Notes: generated from the letters alone by a model not told the origin. DNA of 64,000 bases from Chondrus crispus (GCF_000350225.1 NW_005178989.1:115611-179610); one strand, 5' to 3'. Counted from the stretch's first letter, positions 1 through 9,597 are shown. Program-made: numbers and translations.

Positions 1-438
1 CTGTCACGCGGCGGCCAAGCTTACGTACATCGCCCCACCAGGCGTCGAGCTTTTCGCAGCGACGCCGAAGGACAACAGTATCTTTAAGAACTCGCCCTAT
101 TGGAAGGCACGAACGCCATAGGTTAGGTGTGCTGGTGCTTGCAGTATTTGCCGAAATGGAAGCTGGTTCTGCATGCTTGTAGATTATGATATGGCCACAA
201 ACCAATGCTCGAGAATATAAATCTAATCCCCCAAATCTACACTTTGACCCTAAATTTAAATGGCCTCTACAGTAACGTTGTCCGTAAAATAACGCGTTGT
301 TTTTTTCCATTTGCCCACAAACTCGCTGGACGTAAAGTAAACCCGAGTTTGAAAAATCCCACCACGAGTTTTGCGGACTGACCTCCAGCAAGCAACCTGC
401 CCGCAACAAACACAAGTCTGGTACAGTCAACCCTACGC
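1..438. other. Unassigned sequence, no recognisable gene
   Basis: I see no gene, RNA or repeat that I can name. The stretch is moderately AT-rich with stops in all frames and ends at the first terminal repeat of the pogo-like element that follows. Confidence 0.5.
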
Positions 439-1236
439 ATTAGTGCCGCCCTGTGTAAGGACTAATAATGCGGCACTAATTCGGAGCGGCACAATCAGAA
501 AGCAGAATCACTACCCGGCCAGAACTCTGTTTGTTATTAGAGTCTGCTGTTGTTGCCTTTGACCCTGTCTCTCATGCCTAGCTTCTAGAAAAGCTCGTTT
601 TGCGGACCTCAAGTGCGATAAGGCATTGCTCACATCGCACTGCACACCCAGACTCTCCAAAGACCCAAACAACCTTGCTAACACTACAGCACTCGGTACA
701 GCCCGCCTCTCCGTAATTTCACACTCGCCTTCTGCCACACAATCATCCATCAGAGCATCATTGGCAGACTGATTCTGTAGCTCTCCACCATAATGTATTG
801 AATCGCAAGCATCACTAATAGAAGTTTCTGCCACAAGCTCATTAGTCTCGATCTCAATCCATTCCTCCACATCTTTCCTGCAGAATTCTGCAGTTTCTGC
901 AAGGCCGTCTTCTGGCACCAGGCTCAGTCGGGAGAGAAACCCTACTATACCATCCACCATAGATTTATCAATTTCTGTTTCATTTCGACCAACTTTCCGA
1001 CCTGCAGCAGATGCCCAACCTCGATTTTCTGTGCAATCGTAAGGCGCGTACGCTTCGCTTTGGCGATCTTTTCAGGATTCATGTTAGGGTCTTTGAGTGA
1101 GGTGCCATCACCAATTGAGCTGAGGCGCATGAGGATTGGGCGATGACGACGTCGTGCATGACACGTGGCAGAATTTGTGTCTGCCGGTATTTGCGGCACT
1201 AATTCGAGGGTGGCAATAATGAAAGCGGCACTATTG
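439..1236 (-). mobile_element. Internally deleted pogo/Tigger-like DNA transposon
   Basis: The segment carries the two ends of a pogo-type transposase with the catalytic middle missing, bounded by short repeats. ATTAGTGCCGC at 439-449 faces its inverted copy GCGGCACTAAT at 1193-1203. The direct block TGCGGCACTAATTCG occurs at 469-483 and 1192-1206. Looser copies of GCGGCAC lie near 486 and 1225. The exact ends are uncertain because several repeat copies exist at each side. This is the layout of a non-autonomous deletion derivative that could be moved by an intact relative. Confidence 0.5.
511..1082 (-). pseudogene. pogo/Tigger-like transposase, ends only (catalytic core deleted)
   Basis: Reading leftwards, the first ORF has an ATG at 1080-1082 and begins MNPEKIAKAKRTRLTIAQKI, resembling the helix-turn-helix start of CENP-B/pogo transposases. 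About 45 codons later, near 950, the sequence passes in another frame into a 149-codon ORF. That ORF looks like the acidic C-terminal tail of Tigger-like transposases: an EEWIEIETNE block, an acidic linker, and a final QQQQTLITNRV resembling the usual Q-T-T-I end. No DDD catalytic core lies between the two parts, so the product cannot be a transposase. The family assignment rests on motif shape and would need a profile search. The alternative is an unrelated basic and acidic pair of ORFs. Confidence 0.45.
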
Positions 1237-1242
1237 CGCGTG

Positions 1243-1263
1243 CCCCCCCCCCCCCCCCCCCCC
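1243..1263. repeat. Poly-C tract (21 C)
   Basis: An uninterrupted run of 21 cytosines directly follows the pogo-like remnant. Its length is prone to sequencing and replication slippage. Confidence 0.9.
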
Positions 1264-2289
1264 TGTACATCGTTGTGCCGTCGGACGGATCACGTGCACC
1301 TGGGCGAATACTCGCTGACGCGAATATTGTAGCCCGCCACAAGGATAGAATAGTTCTCAGTCGAAAGGGCGATGTGTTTCGTCTTCTTGACGGGCTGAGG
1401 GGGGGCCGTTTAGAGAGGACCGCTTTTTAGAAGCTTCTACTTGTCTGTCTTCTGCGATTGCTTTAGCGGCATATGTGGCAGATCTTGTGGTGCTTCGATC
1501 CGTTGATGGACTCTGGGTAGATGAAGTGATAGGGGCGTCCATGACGCAAACCGGTACGAACCGTGCAGTATGAGACTCGTTTGTGCTGATGCGAGAGCGG
1601 AAACCCCACTTCGCTTTCCTTCAAGACGGGTCGATCCGGCACTGCCGTACAGTAATCTGGCGGATGTGAAAACTCGTGGAAAACTCACATGTCCCGAGTT
1701 TTCGGTATGCTGTGAGTTTTGCAAAACTCGTCTGAAAATTTTGCAATCAGAAAATCCGGCCAAACTCGAGGCCAAAACACGTATTTTCGCGACTTTACGG
1801 ACAACGTTAGTGAGTCCCCGCTCGACATGTCAGACGTCACCCCGCATTGCTGTTGAATGCCGATGCGGGACGCCACGCACGTATACACCCGTAATGATGC
1901 GCGTCTTTATTGCCGCGATGAGTACACGTGTTACGCAAAAGGTAAAAGGGGGGGTTGGTCAATTCTTGGACAAAAACATGAATGAACTCCTGGACAAAAT
2001 CAAAAACTGCTCGTTTTAATAAAAAAGAAGAAATCTTACAAAAAACTGTAATCGAAAAAGGTAGGTAATAGAGGGTTTACCATACTTCGGACGACTAGAC
2101 AGGCCGAGAATGCGCTTCAACTGGATACAACAGTCGACTGCGGTATATGCAAGAAAAGACTGTTCTGTAGTACACATTGTTTGCAAAAACCGCATTCCAC
2201 TATTGCAAAAACTGAGCTTTTCTTACAACGACTGCATCCATTTTGTTAAAAAACTGGCAATACACTGTCAGATTTTCAAATAACAAAAT
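1264..2289. other. Unassigned intergenic sequence
   Basis: Only short ORFs are present (a 149-codon plus-strand ORF at 1570-2019 is the longest), and none has a recognisable domain. Two stretches repeat the theme of AAACTC/GAGTTT words (1670-1780). The 2150-2280 part contains AAACTG/CAGT words like those at 25870-26290. I see no gene. Confidence 0.4.
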
Positions 2290-2922
2290 GCCACACCTCT
2301 ACACCGCCAACGAGGGCGTAAATCTCGCTTTAGAATGCGCGACGTAAGGCACAGTCACCACCAGGGTGTTCGAATTCCTCTGTCCTGGTAACTCAGGGGA
2401 TTCGACGCAATACCGCGAGTAGATCGCGGTTTGCGCGGAGGGTGCACTCCAGCGGGAGTGAGCTAGAAGGAGAAAACAACAAGAAAAAGAAAGAAGAACG
2501 AAGAAGAAAGATAGCGTAGAAATGTAGAAAATAGTGCAAAAAGTAAAGTAAAAACAAGAAAAAGGATGACGACGAATGGCGCAGGTACCAGGCTTAGCCA
2601 ACTAGATAGGAACCGTAGAGGATCCTACCAGAGATGGGGTACGATCACCTGGCGCCTCTTTACTGTAGCGCCTTTCGACACCCGACCTATATACACCGAG
2701 CGCCGTCGTCGGCGTCGGTTACTAAAATGAGTAATTACCAATTAACTATCGCCATTAAAATTTCCACTTGGCATTAGACGCTAATTAGCCTAGATACTTG
2801 TGAGCACCACGTATGTATACGTGTCATACACGTGTCGAACACGTATCATATACGTGTCATACGATTTTCATACACGTGTGTCCACGTATTGTACACGTGT
2901 GTCCACGTGTGGTACACGTGGG
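2290..2922 (-). repeat. Decayed LTR-like remnant with CACGTG array (left part)
   Basis: 2460-2575 is a purine-rich tract (pyrimidine-rich on the minus strand), like the leaders of the LTRs further right. It is followed by GGCGTCGG and CTATATAC words resembling the 56780-56810 region. From 2806 to 2922 the motif ACACGT(G/A)T recurs about ten times. The array is cut by the copia element and resumes at 8734, so the two parts were contiguous before that insertion. The identification as an LTR is by resemblance to the CACGTG modules in the LTRs of elements C and D. Confidence 0.4.
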
Positions 2923-3376
2923 TGTCGACAGAATCGCACTGTCTGCACAGCGCCTCAGGCCGAAAGTGGACTATCGGCGATGTTGTGCTGTAAGGTGGTG
3001 TCTCCGTCAGTAGGAACGCGGGCGCCTACTGTTTCCCAAGGAATGTGGAGAGGTTGAGACTATGTTTGCTGCACTACGACCCTAGCTCGTAATGCACAGA
3101 ATGGATTTCTTGAACCTTTACTGTTGCTGCTGAATAATCTACCGAAACGCAGCTGGATGGACGAATAGCTCCCTTATGTATCCTTACCCTATTGCGTACA
3201 GAAAGCGCGGATCCACGCGCTTGTTGGAGAATAGCTCGACCCTTCCGCATAATTGTTAAAGCCGATATAAAACCGTAGCTCTCGTTGCAGGGGTCAAATT
3301 GATCCCATCGTCTACTGTGCTGGGTACATGCATCATCATGTGTACACGCTGCTCTACGTGTACACATTGCTCTACA
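2923..3376 (-). repeat. 3' LTR of copia element
   Basis: 454 bp, apparently identical to 8275-8728. On the minus strand it is preceded by an A/G-rich stretch with C3 (AAAAAACCCGGAG, 3377-3389) that may be the polypurine tract. Confidence 0.93.
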
Positions 3377-3400
3377 CTCCGGGTTTTTTGGACGACGAAG

Positions 3401-6349
3401 CTACGGAAAGTCGGTCGAAATGACGTTGCATGGGGGATAAGTTTCGCCGGACGATGTCTTGTTGAGTGCTGTTCGTACTACCCATTGCTGGACCGGGATG
3501 TTCACTAGTCCTCTGTCCAATATATTTTCCAAAGCTTCGCAGCGTCCAGGTTTCGTTAACCCGTCGGCAGGATTGTCACTACCTCGGATCCATCCGACAT
3601 CGGAAATTTCTTGAGATTCGTATGCTTCACGTGCTGCTCGTATGTCAATCATCAATCTTTTTTCGGTCGTTGATGTATTCTTGACAATAACTTTGAAGAC
3701 GCTGTCACTGTCAATCATCATAATGAGAGGAACTTTAGCAGAAAGCATTGTTTCAAGGTCCGTCTTCAATAAAAAGGCCAGATCGAAGGCGTCGGCGAAA
3801 GCATATAGTTCAGCTCCCATGACCGAACGAACAACTCGCCTGCTTTTGTAACTGCTAAAATGAATTACATTACAGCGGTTCGTGTTATCACATAGAAGTA
3901 TTAGATAGCCTAGCTGTGAGTGACTGGATGGAGTGTTGGCAAATGAACTGTCGCTGAAGACCTTGATCTTGAGATGGCTCTTGTTCAGACGATGCTGGAT
4001 AAGGCCTCTGCCTCGGGAATGATGAATTCTTTTGATCAGCCTGTTGGTGTCGGTAATACAGTGGCGATTAAATTGGGCTTCGGTAACTTGTGCGAGTAAG
4101 TTGACGTCTGCAGAAACATCGGGACGTGTGTGGGTGAGCCAGGCGAGCTCTTGGCGCTTGGATCGGAACATAGGGAAGGTAGCATTTTGCGGCATGAAAT
4201 TGATTTTGACGGCAAATTTGGATTGGTGCATTACATATCCGTCTTTTGTATCTTCTATTTCGATACCAGCAAAAGTGAAAGGTGTGTATGTCCGCGCTTT
4301 GGACTCGAAAGTTCGTTCAGTTTTCCTTGAATGTTCTTCAAATGAGTTGTTTCCTGCTGCAAGGGTGTCGTCCACGTGTGTGCCAATTATCCCATGCAGT
4401 TGTCCGTGTATCTTTTTAATGAAAAGAGATAGATCTCCTGCGGTTGGCATCATGCAGAGGTCGTCTCTCAAGTGGCGAGAGAAGGTTGCATGCCAGTAGT
4501 CGCCGGCATCGCTTAGACCATAAAGAGGCTTAAGCAGATGTAGTAGCTGATCTTTGCGCAGTCCAAATTCCTTGTTCGGGCGTACATAGACTTCCCTCAT
4601 GAGTTTTTCTGCAGACTGCAAATACGATTGCGATACATCTTGTGACCACAAAGAGAAGCCAAAAATGGACGCCAGGGCGACTAAAACACGTATCGAGTTT
4701 TGCTTCAGATTCGTAGAGTTATGGACGAGCATATTTTTCTCAATGTCCGTGTGGCCCCGGACTACGAAACGTGCCTTATATACTTCGTCGTGTGTACCAC
4801 TGTTCTTTATCGACAGAACGAATCTACCGCCGAGGATATTTGGATTTCGAATATGTTTAATATCCTCATAGCAAACGATTTCGTATACCCCTCGATGAGC
4901 CAACCCTTCAAGCTCCTTGGCTTTGGCGGTTTGAAAAGAATCGCTGGATCTACGTGGGTCTCGAGGATGGAGGACTTCGGTGATGTATGCGTGGTGTCCG
5001 GATCCTCCTTTGGATGTGAAGTGGGATGTAGCCTGCAGCAAGCGCTCGATTTCCTTGTCACCGGATGTTACGGGGTCAGGTAACACCTGCGACAGGTTGA
5101 AATGTTTGAGAGCTCCGTCCACGTGCACAAAAACTTCCTTTTCGTGGATTTTGTGTACTGTGTAGGGTCCAGTCCACGCTTTCCTTCTCTCTTGGTAGAC
5201 AAACACACGATCGCCCGGAGTTACCAAATATCGAGTGGCGGGGGGAAGCTTCGCTCGGAGGGCTTGCTGAATACGTAAGCGGGATGTCATAGTTGACATT
5301 TCTCTACGCGCAGTCTCTAGCGCACGCATTCGGTGCTCTTGATCCGGTAACGAAGACGACGGCGTAGGGAATCGGGGTAGCATTCCATAAACGAGCAAGG
5401 ACGGAACGAGACCTTCAGGGCCTGACGTGTCGTTGATCCCCTTGACTGCGTAGCGCAGGGCGAGTTCGGGATCAATGGATGGGTGCGCATACCTGATGGA
5501 ACGGAAGACGCGACGCAGCGGACCGTGGTAGCGCTCTCCTACACCGATTGAATTGTGCGAGGCGACACCAGATAGTTGTAGTTCAATTCCTACGTCTTCC
5601 GTGCACTTTCGCCAGTAGTTCGATGTAAAAATAGAGCCTTGATCTGCTCGTATTTTGGACGGAAATCCTGCATACATACTTGCCCATGCCTCGACAAAGG
5701 CTTCCCAAACATCTGCGGCTGATTCTCCCTTCAATGGAATGGCGTTCTGATAGTGGGTATGCGTGTCCACTATGTGTAAAATGGGAGTGCGATCGATGAA
5801 CATGAGGTCGAGGGCAACTTCTTGAATGAAGATGATGTTTTCATCGGGTATTGAGACTCTAAAGCGATACGGTTTCATTGTGAAGAGTTTGCAGGACCGG
5901 CATGCTCTAGATATGTCATCCAGCGTTTGGCGCGTCTGAGGAGAAAGCTCTTGCGGTCTTGCTCTTTTGACTAAATTGTATAGCTTCTCAGCACTGGGGT
6001 GAAAAAAGTGTTCATGCAGTTTTTGGAGCTCCTTCCGTGTAAACAGTATTGATGCAGTAGTCCAAGGTAGAAAAAGATGCCCACGCTTGCGTTCTAGAGG
6101 CAGAAACCATTTTCCAGACCCATGGACAAGCCGGTTATGGACATTGTCGACGTATATATTTGCCTTGTCTAGGACGTCAAGCCCTATGAGCAGTGGGATA
6201 TCGGCGTCAACAACATCGATAGAGAGCGAAATGAAGGAGTTCTGATCGGACGGCATTCGAAATGTCATATGGCCAAGACTGTGTCGTGATCCGTCCCCGA
6301 ATTTAAACGTATAGGGGGATGGTGCAAGATTGAGTTTCTGGGTGGTCAT
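3401..6349 (-). CDS. Copia Pol polyprotein: protease C-part, integrase, reverse transcriptase, RNase H
   Basis: This is a 982-codon open frame. Residues 1-90 are the rest of a retropepsin, whose active site lies upstream of the TGA at 6350-6352. Integrase follows, with an HHCC finger (H near 112-117, C150, C153) and catalytic D181, D236 (ADQGSIF) and E272 (GVGERYHGP). A GAG_pre-integrase-like spacer and connection follow. Reverse transcriptase has KARFVVRG near 525, SQDVSQSYLQ near 569 and the catalytic box THVDD at 657-661. RNase H has FSDSSFA, GAELYAF, MMIDSDS and a final DNPADGLTK. Integrase before RT is diagnostic of Ty1/copia. The catalytic box has HVDD where YVDD is usual. Apart from the upstream stop the frame is uninterrupted, consistent with the element's youth. 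Confidence 0.92.
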   Translation of the reverse strand: MTTQKLNLAPSPYTFKFGDGSRHSLGHMTFRMPSDQNSFISLSIDVVDADIPLLIGLDVLDKANIYVDNVHNRLVHGSGKWFLPLERKRGHLFLPWTTASILFTRKELQKLHEHFFHPSAEKLYNLVKRARPQELSPQTRQTLDDISRACRSCKLFTMKPYRFRVSIPDENIIFIQEVALDLMFIDRTPILHIVDTHTHYQNAIPLKGESAADVWEAFVEAWASMYAGFPSKIRADQGSIFTSNYWRKCTEDVGIELQLSGVASHNSIGVGERYHGPLRRVFRSIRYAHPSIDPELALRYAVKGINDTSGPEGLVPSLLVYGMLPRFPTPSSSLPDQEHRMRALETARREMSTMTSRLRIQQALRAKLPPATRYLVTPGDRVFVYQERRKAWTGPYTVHKIHEKEVFVHVDGALKHFNLSQVLPDPVTSGDKEIERLLQATSHFTSKGGSGHHAYITEVLHPRDPRRSSDSFQTAKAKELEGLAHRGVYEIVCYEDIKHIRNPNILGGRFVLSIKNSGTHDEVYKARFVVRGHTDIEKNMLVHNSTNLKQNSIRVLVALASIFGFSLWSQDVSQSYLQSAEKLMREVYVRPNKEFGLRKDQLLHLLKPLYGLSDAGDYWHATFSRHLRDDLCMMPTAGDLSLFIKKIHGQLHGIIGTHVDDTLAAGNNSFEEHSRKTERTFESKARTYTPFTFAGIEIEDTKDGYVMHQSKFAVKINFMPQNATFPMFRSKRQELAWLTHTRPDVSADVNLLAQVTEAQFNRHCITDTNRLIKRIHHSRGRGLIQHRLNKSHLKIKVFSDSSFANTPSSHSQLGYLILLCDNTNRCNVIHFSSYKSRRVVRSVMGAELYAFADAFDLAFLLKTDLETMLSAKVPLIMMIDSDSVFKVIVKNTSTTEKRLMIDIRAAREAYESQEISDVGWIRGSDNPADGLTKPGRCEALENILDRGLVNIPVQQWVVRTALNKTSSGETYPPCNVISTDFP

Positions 6350-6683
6350 TCAGCAGTATGCTTGTGCTTGGTTAAGGCCGCACACTGACTTTTCTGCCCC
6401 AGGATCCATGCATCCTCCTTCGAATTTTATTTTGGAGTAGATATGGATCATCGGCTTGCGTGCCAAAATATTGGGACTTTGTTTGACGATGTATGCAGAA
6501 AAAGGCGATAGAGAGGGTAATGAAGAAGGATCTGCTACTGCCATTGACGCGGCGCGAGCATGGATTCCCTTAGCACATTTTTGATCGAAAGACGTTGTTG
6601 TCGTCCGTGAATGTTTCTCAGGTGGTGGTTTGGGCCTTGGTTTGGGGATATTTCGGCCATGAATACCCCCGGTTAGAAACCCT
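6350..6683 (-). CDS. Copia Pol N-terminal part with protease active site, ends at in-frame TGA
   Basis: The pol frame is open from the gag stop region to 6350. It is proline/lysine-rich at first (PPPEKHSRTTTT) and then reaches a retropepsin-like active-site segment, CMDPGAEKSVCG, where LDTGA is usual. It ends AQAYC followed by TGA, and the next codon is the ATG of the 982-codon frame in the same frame. So a single TGA separates the catalytic aspartate from the rest of the protease and all of Pol. Either the stop is a recent nonsense mutation, a sequence error, or it is read through. The frame is -1 relative to gag. Confidence 0.7.
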
Positions 6684-7998
6684 CGTCAGAAGAGTCAAGG
6701 TCTTTGTCACCGGCTCCGCCCGGCACGTATGCATATTCTTCGTACTTCCTCTCATGTCTTCTGGAATGACTTTGAGACTTTGGTTCAAAAGTGCCCTTTC
6801 GAGCATTTTCACGGAACCAATTTCGAGCAAGAGCTTTGTTTTTCTTAATTCTCTCATGGTTACGCGGGTGCGGGCAGGAGTTTAAGCGACAATCCTTCTT
6901 TAGACAATTCCAGCAACTTCCCACAAATGGCGGGGTTTTCATTGGTTGATCGTGTGCATGGGCCTGGTGATTGTTTTGCTGTTTTGGTCTAAAAGATGAA
7001 GAGCTCATCGGAGGGCGACCATAACGACCTTGTCCTGCGAAATGTACTTCGCTGCAGTCCTCAGAGATATTTACTGAGGGATCATTTCTCCATCTGGACT
7101 GCCGAAGCGTAGCCTCATCGCGGCGGATAGATTTGCTCGTCTCCAATCTTTGCGCCCCAATAGAGAACTGTCTATCAGCGTGCTCGGCATTGAAAAGTTC
7201 ATCTGCCAGCTGTCTATAGTTCAGTAGTTTGGTGTGGGTCTGCATCAAAACAGACCTCGCCCACGGGACTCCTTGCACGGCGTTTTCGAGGAATTTTCGT
7301 TTGCGTCTATCAGACCGGTCCTCTTTGTGCGCCATTGGTGCAAGGCGATCAATTTCTTTGATAAGAGAATCAAGAGCGTATCTATACGGTTTTCCATCGT
7401 TTCTCAACAAAGAAATGTGGAGGTCTTCCAACCTGTCCGTCATTTCTTCCATTTTAGTGATGGATGCGTATCTGTCATTGAATTTCCCGACACATTCTCC
7501 CCAGCTGCGGAACCTACCCTTCACCTGCTCCTTGAAGTAGATAAGAGCATCTCCAGCAAGGGAATAGTGTAGATAGCACTCGCGGTCATTGGGGGAAATC
7601 CTGAAGTCATTGCAATAATCCATAAAGGTTGAAATATGATCACTCCGATTTTCCTCGAGATCCCCTCTAAACTTTTCACGCTGAGACCGGTATCTGGAAG
7701 CAAAAAACGAGGCTCTTTTGTTCTCATACTGTTCGGTGCCATGTGCTGAACTTTCGGACCCTCTTGATCCTGCTTGTCCGCCATTCACCGGTGAATTGGG
7801 GAATAGGTGCCGAACAGGATTATTAAGGTTACCTGGTGTCATTTGTGGAGACTTTGGCATGAAATCCCCATTCCGACAGGCGTCCAGATAGGCCAAGGCC
7901 TGCCTACGCTGCATTGATAGATCGTCACCGCTCCAAATTGCTGCAATAACTCTTCTTGCAATCAAGCTTCCAGTCTCTTGATTCTGAGGGATTGTCAC
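6673..7998 (-). CDS. Copia Gag (capsid-nucleocapsid)
   Basis: This is a 441-codon frame opening with GTG. The first internal ATG is at codon 29. The central part (about residues 90-270) has the helical pattern of a retrotransposon capsid, including LAGDALIYFKEQV and FNDRYAS. Near residue 365 lies CWNCLKKDCRLNSC, a cysteine cluster of CX2CX4CX4C form followed by H, not the standard CX2CX4HX4C knuckle. The C-terminus is basic, then acidic, and ends DEGF. In the same frame upstream, ten codons and a TAA (8029-8031) separate it from a further 73-codon open stretch. The true gag probably starts at 8250 and is broken by that stop. Confidence 0.8.
   Translation of the reverse strand: MTIPQNQETGSLIARRVIAAIWSGDDLSMQRRQALAYLDACRNGDFMPKSPQMTPGNLNNPVRHLFPNSPVNGGQAGSRGSESSAHGTEQYENKRASFFASRYRSQREKFRGDLEENRSDHISTFMDYCNDFRISPNDRECYLHYSLAGDALIYFKEQVKGRFRSWGECVGKFNDRYASITKMEEMTDRLEDLHISLLRNDGKPYRYALDSLIKEIDRLAPMAHKEDRSDRRKRKFLENAVQGVPWARSVLMQTHTKLLNYRQLADELFNAEHADRQFSIGAQRLETSKSIRRDEATLRQSRWRNDPSVNISEDCSEVHFAGQGRYGRPPMSSSSFRPKQQNNHQAHAHDQPMKTPPFVGSCWNCLKKDCRLNSCPHPRNHERIKKNKALARNWFRENARKGTFEPKSQSHSRRHERKYEEYAYVPGGAGDKDLDSSDEGF
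6676..6682 (-). promoter_or_regulatory. Candidate -1 ribosomal frameshift site GGGTTTC
   Basis: The gag codons read GAG GGT TTC TAA, placing the heptamer G GGT TTC (pattern X XXY YYZ) directly before the gag stop. The -1 frame has a TGA four codons upstream and is open from there into protease. The shift window is therefore only about 15 nt and contains this heptamer. Confidence 0.65.
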
Positions 7999-8028
7999 TC
8001 CCTTCCCTTGTAAAAAAATCCTGATCCG

Positions 8029-8250
8029 TTAATAAATTTCGTAGTTGAATACGATTTCCGGATGAACGAACTGCATATGTGATACGTCTTCTCGAATAAC
8101 GGACAGGAGAGTTTCGCCTTCTAGAGAAGGCTCAGCACATGCATATCCTTTGAACAAATTTTCCAAACCTTTCTGCATGTCATTATGCAGGACAATATTG
8201 CCCCATGGGCTCTCACTTCGTAAAGGCATTGTAGTACCTTTCCAGGACAA
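8029..8250 (-). pseudogene. Probable N-terminal part of copia Gag, cut off by TAA
   Basis: This 73-codon ORF begins 25 bp inside the 5' LTR boundary, starts MSWKGTTMPLRSESPWGNIV, and is in the same frame as the downstream gag. Only the TAA at 8029-8031 and ten sense codons intervene. I recognise no domain. Position and shared frame make it the natural start of Gag. If instead it is an upstream ORF, gag would have to start at GTG 7998 or ATG 7914. Confidence 0.5.
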
Positions 8251-8274
8251 ACGGCGTCTGACTTAATTCGCGAA

Positions 8275-8728
8275 TGTCGACAGAATCGCACTGTCTGCAC
8301 AGCGCCTCAGGCCGAAAGTGGACTATCGGCGATGTTGTGCTGTAAGGTGGTGTCTCCGTCAGTAGGAACGCGGGCGCCTACTGTTTCCCAAGGAATGTGG
8401 AGAGGTTGAGACTATGTTTGCTGCACTACGACCCTAGCTCGTAATGCACAGAATGGATTTCTTGAACCTTTACTGTTGCTGCTGAATAATCTACCGAAAC
8501 GCAGCTGGATGGACGAATAGCTCCCTTATGTATCCTTACCCTATTGCGTACAGAAAGCGCGGATCCACGCGCTTGTTGGAGAATAGCTCGACCCTTCCGC
8601 ATAATTGTTAAAGCCGATATAAAACCGTAGCTCTCGTTGCAGGGGTCAAATTGATCCCATCGTCTACTGTGCTGGGTACATGCATCATCATGTGTACACG
8701 CTGCTCTACGTGTACACATTGCTCTACA
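8275..8728 (-). repeat. 5' LTR of copia element
   Basis: 454 bp, apparently identical to the left copy. The minus-strand sequence just inside it (8274 leftwards, TTCGCGAATTAAGTC) has no TGG start, so a conventional tRNA 3'-end primer site is not evident. An internal tRNA fragment primer, as in Drosophila copia, is possible. Confidence 0.9.
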
Positions 8729-8880
8729 GTGGGGTACCTTCCCAAGTGTGCGCGCACAGTACACGTGTGGTATCATCCAAAGTGTACGCGTACACTTTGG
8801 ATGAGCACACGTGTGACACACGTGTCAAAGGCGGGGAGCGCGGCCCCACGACGACGGTGACCAGGCGTACAGTACAGGGT
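8729..8880. repeat. Decayed CACGTG-rich LTR remnant (right part)
   Basis: This continues the array interrupted by copia, with TACACGTGTGG, CACACGTGTGACACACGTGT and a perfect 30-bp palindrome at 8774-8803. It ends near 8880 where the DIRS-like tyrosine recombinase relic begins. Confidence 0.45.
8774..8803. repeat. Perfect 30-bp palindrome
   Basis: The left half CATCCAAAGTGTACG is followed immediately by its exact reverse complement, with no loop. CACGTG-type words lie on both sides. Confidence 0.95.
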
Positions 8881-8887
8881 CACTGCA

Positions 8888-9597
8888 CTACAGAACTGTC
8901 TCATAGTGCAACGGAAAGAGTTTCCCTCGAGAGCCAACTTCAAGGCAGCGAGCTAAGACGTAAGTGGGCAGGATCTGGAGCACAAACGGATCCGAAATGC
9001 GCACAAACTGGTTAGGACCCGTCTTAGTCTCTCGGAGGCGCAAGCCAGCAAGATATGGTAGACCCCAATGCAGAAGTCGGGTATCACCTGGAAGCGCAAT
9101 GTATTGGACGGTTAAGTTAAGAAGTTCGTTTGCCCGGAGATAGCAATTAAATTGCAAGCGAAACGCAATATTATAAACCAAGAGACCTCGCTTTTCATAT
9201 TCACATGCGATTCCATTGAGAATAGTGTAGGAAAGAGGCGGGGGACTGGCGAGGAACGAGGCGGTCCCGACCACGGAGGGCCAAACGACAGCCTACTAGC
9301 TTCTTATGGTGTGCGGGGACAATTAATTCATAGCCAAATACAGCATGTACTATCCTAGTCTTAACGCCCCGGGACGGGTCATCCTGACATGTCCAGAGTA
9401 AAACGTTTTGGAGGGCATCATCCACGTGGTCCGCAGAGGAAGACAGTAAGTCCCGCTCGAGACAGAATGCGGAAAAGCGAAGGACGCCGGCACCATACAC
9501 TTGGAAAGCTTGAGGTGCGACTGCATTGCGTTGTAGAACAGAGACAGAATTGAGAGTGGTTTCGATCTGAGCGGCGAGAGGAGTTCCGGGGGGCATA
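8888..9597 (-). pseudogene. DIRS-like tyrosine recombinase, frameshifted and truncated
   Basis: The N-terminal core-binding part reads in one frame (about 9597-9210, with LQRNAVAPQAFQVYGAGVLRF and KTRIVHAVFGYELI). After a frameshift near 9240 the catalytic part continues to 8888: LQFNCYLRANELLNLTVQYI holds the first catalytic arginine (codon near 9135), and ETKTGPNQFVRI holds the beta-turn lysine. The HxxR box and catalytic tyrosine that should follow are absent; the sequence passes into LTR-like DNA. Such enzymes join the circular DIRS cDNA to chromosomal DNA. The product would be inactive. Confidence 0.65.

Larger units (their letters stand above)
2923..8728 (-). mobile_element. Complete Ty1/copia LTR retrotransposon (young)
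   Basis: Two 454-bp direct repeats, 2923-3376 and 8275-8728, flank 4.9 kb. I found no difference between them on reading through. Both begin TGTCGACA and end CTCTACA on the plus strand. GTGGG lies on each side (2918-2922 and 8729-8733) as a 5-bp target duplication. The internal order on the minus strand is gag, protease, integrase, RT, RNase H, which defines copia. Identical LTRs imply a very recent insertion, yet two in-frame stops are present (8029-8031 and 6350-6352). The host site is the CACGTG-rich LTR remnant. Confidence 0.93.

Noticed and set aside
1570..2019. 149-codon plus-strand ORF
   Set aside because: No recognisable domain, overlapped by other frames, and no start context or neighbour that supports it.
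2806..2922. Possible CRISPR-like or tandem satellite array (ACACGTGT repeats)
   Set aside because: Repeats are short, irregularly spaced and palindromic words, without equal spacers, in a eukaryotic LTR remnant.
3074..3367. 97-codon ORF repeated at 8426-8821
   Set aside because: It is the copia LTR read on the minus strand; repetition reflects the LTR pair, not a conserved gene.
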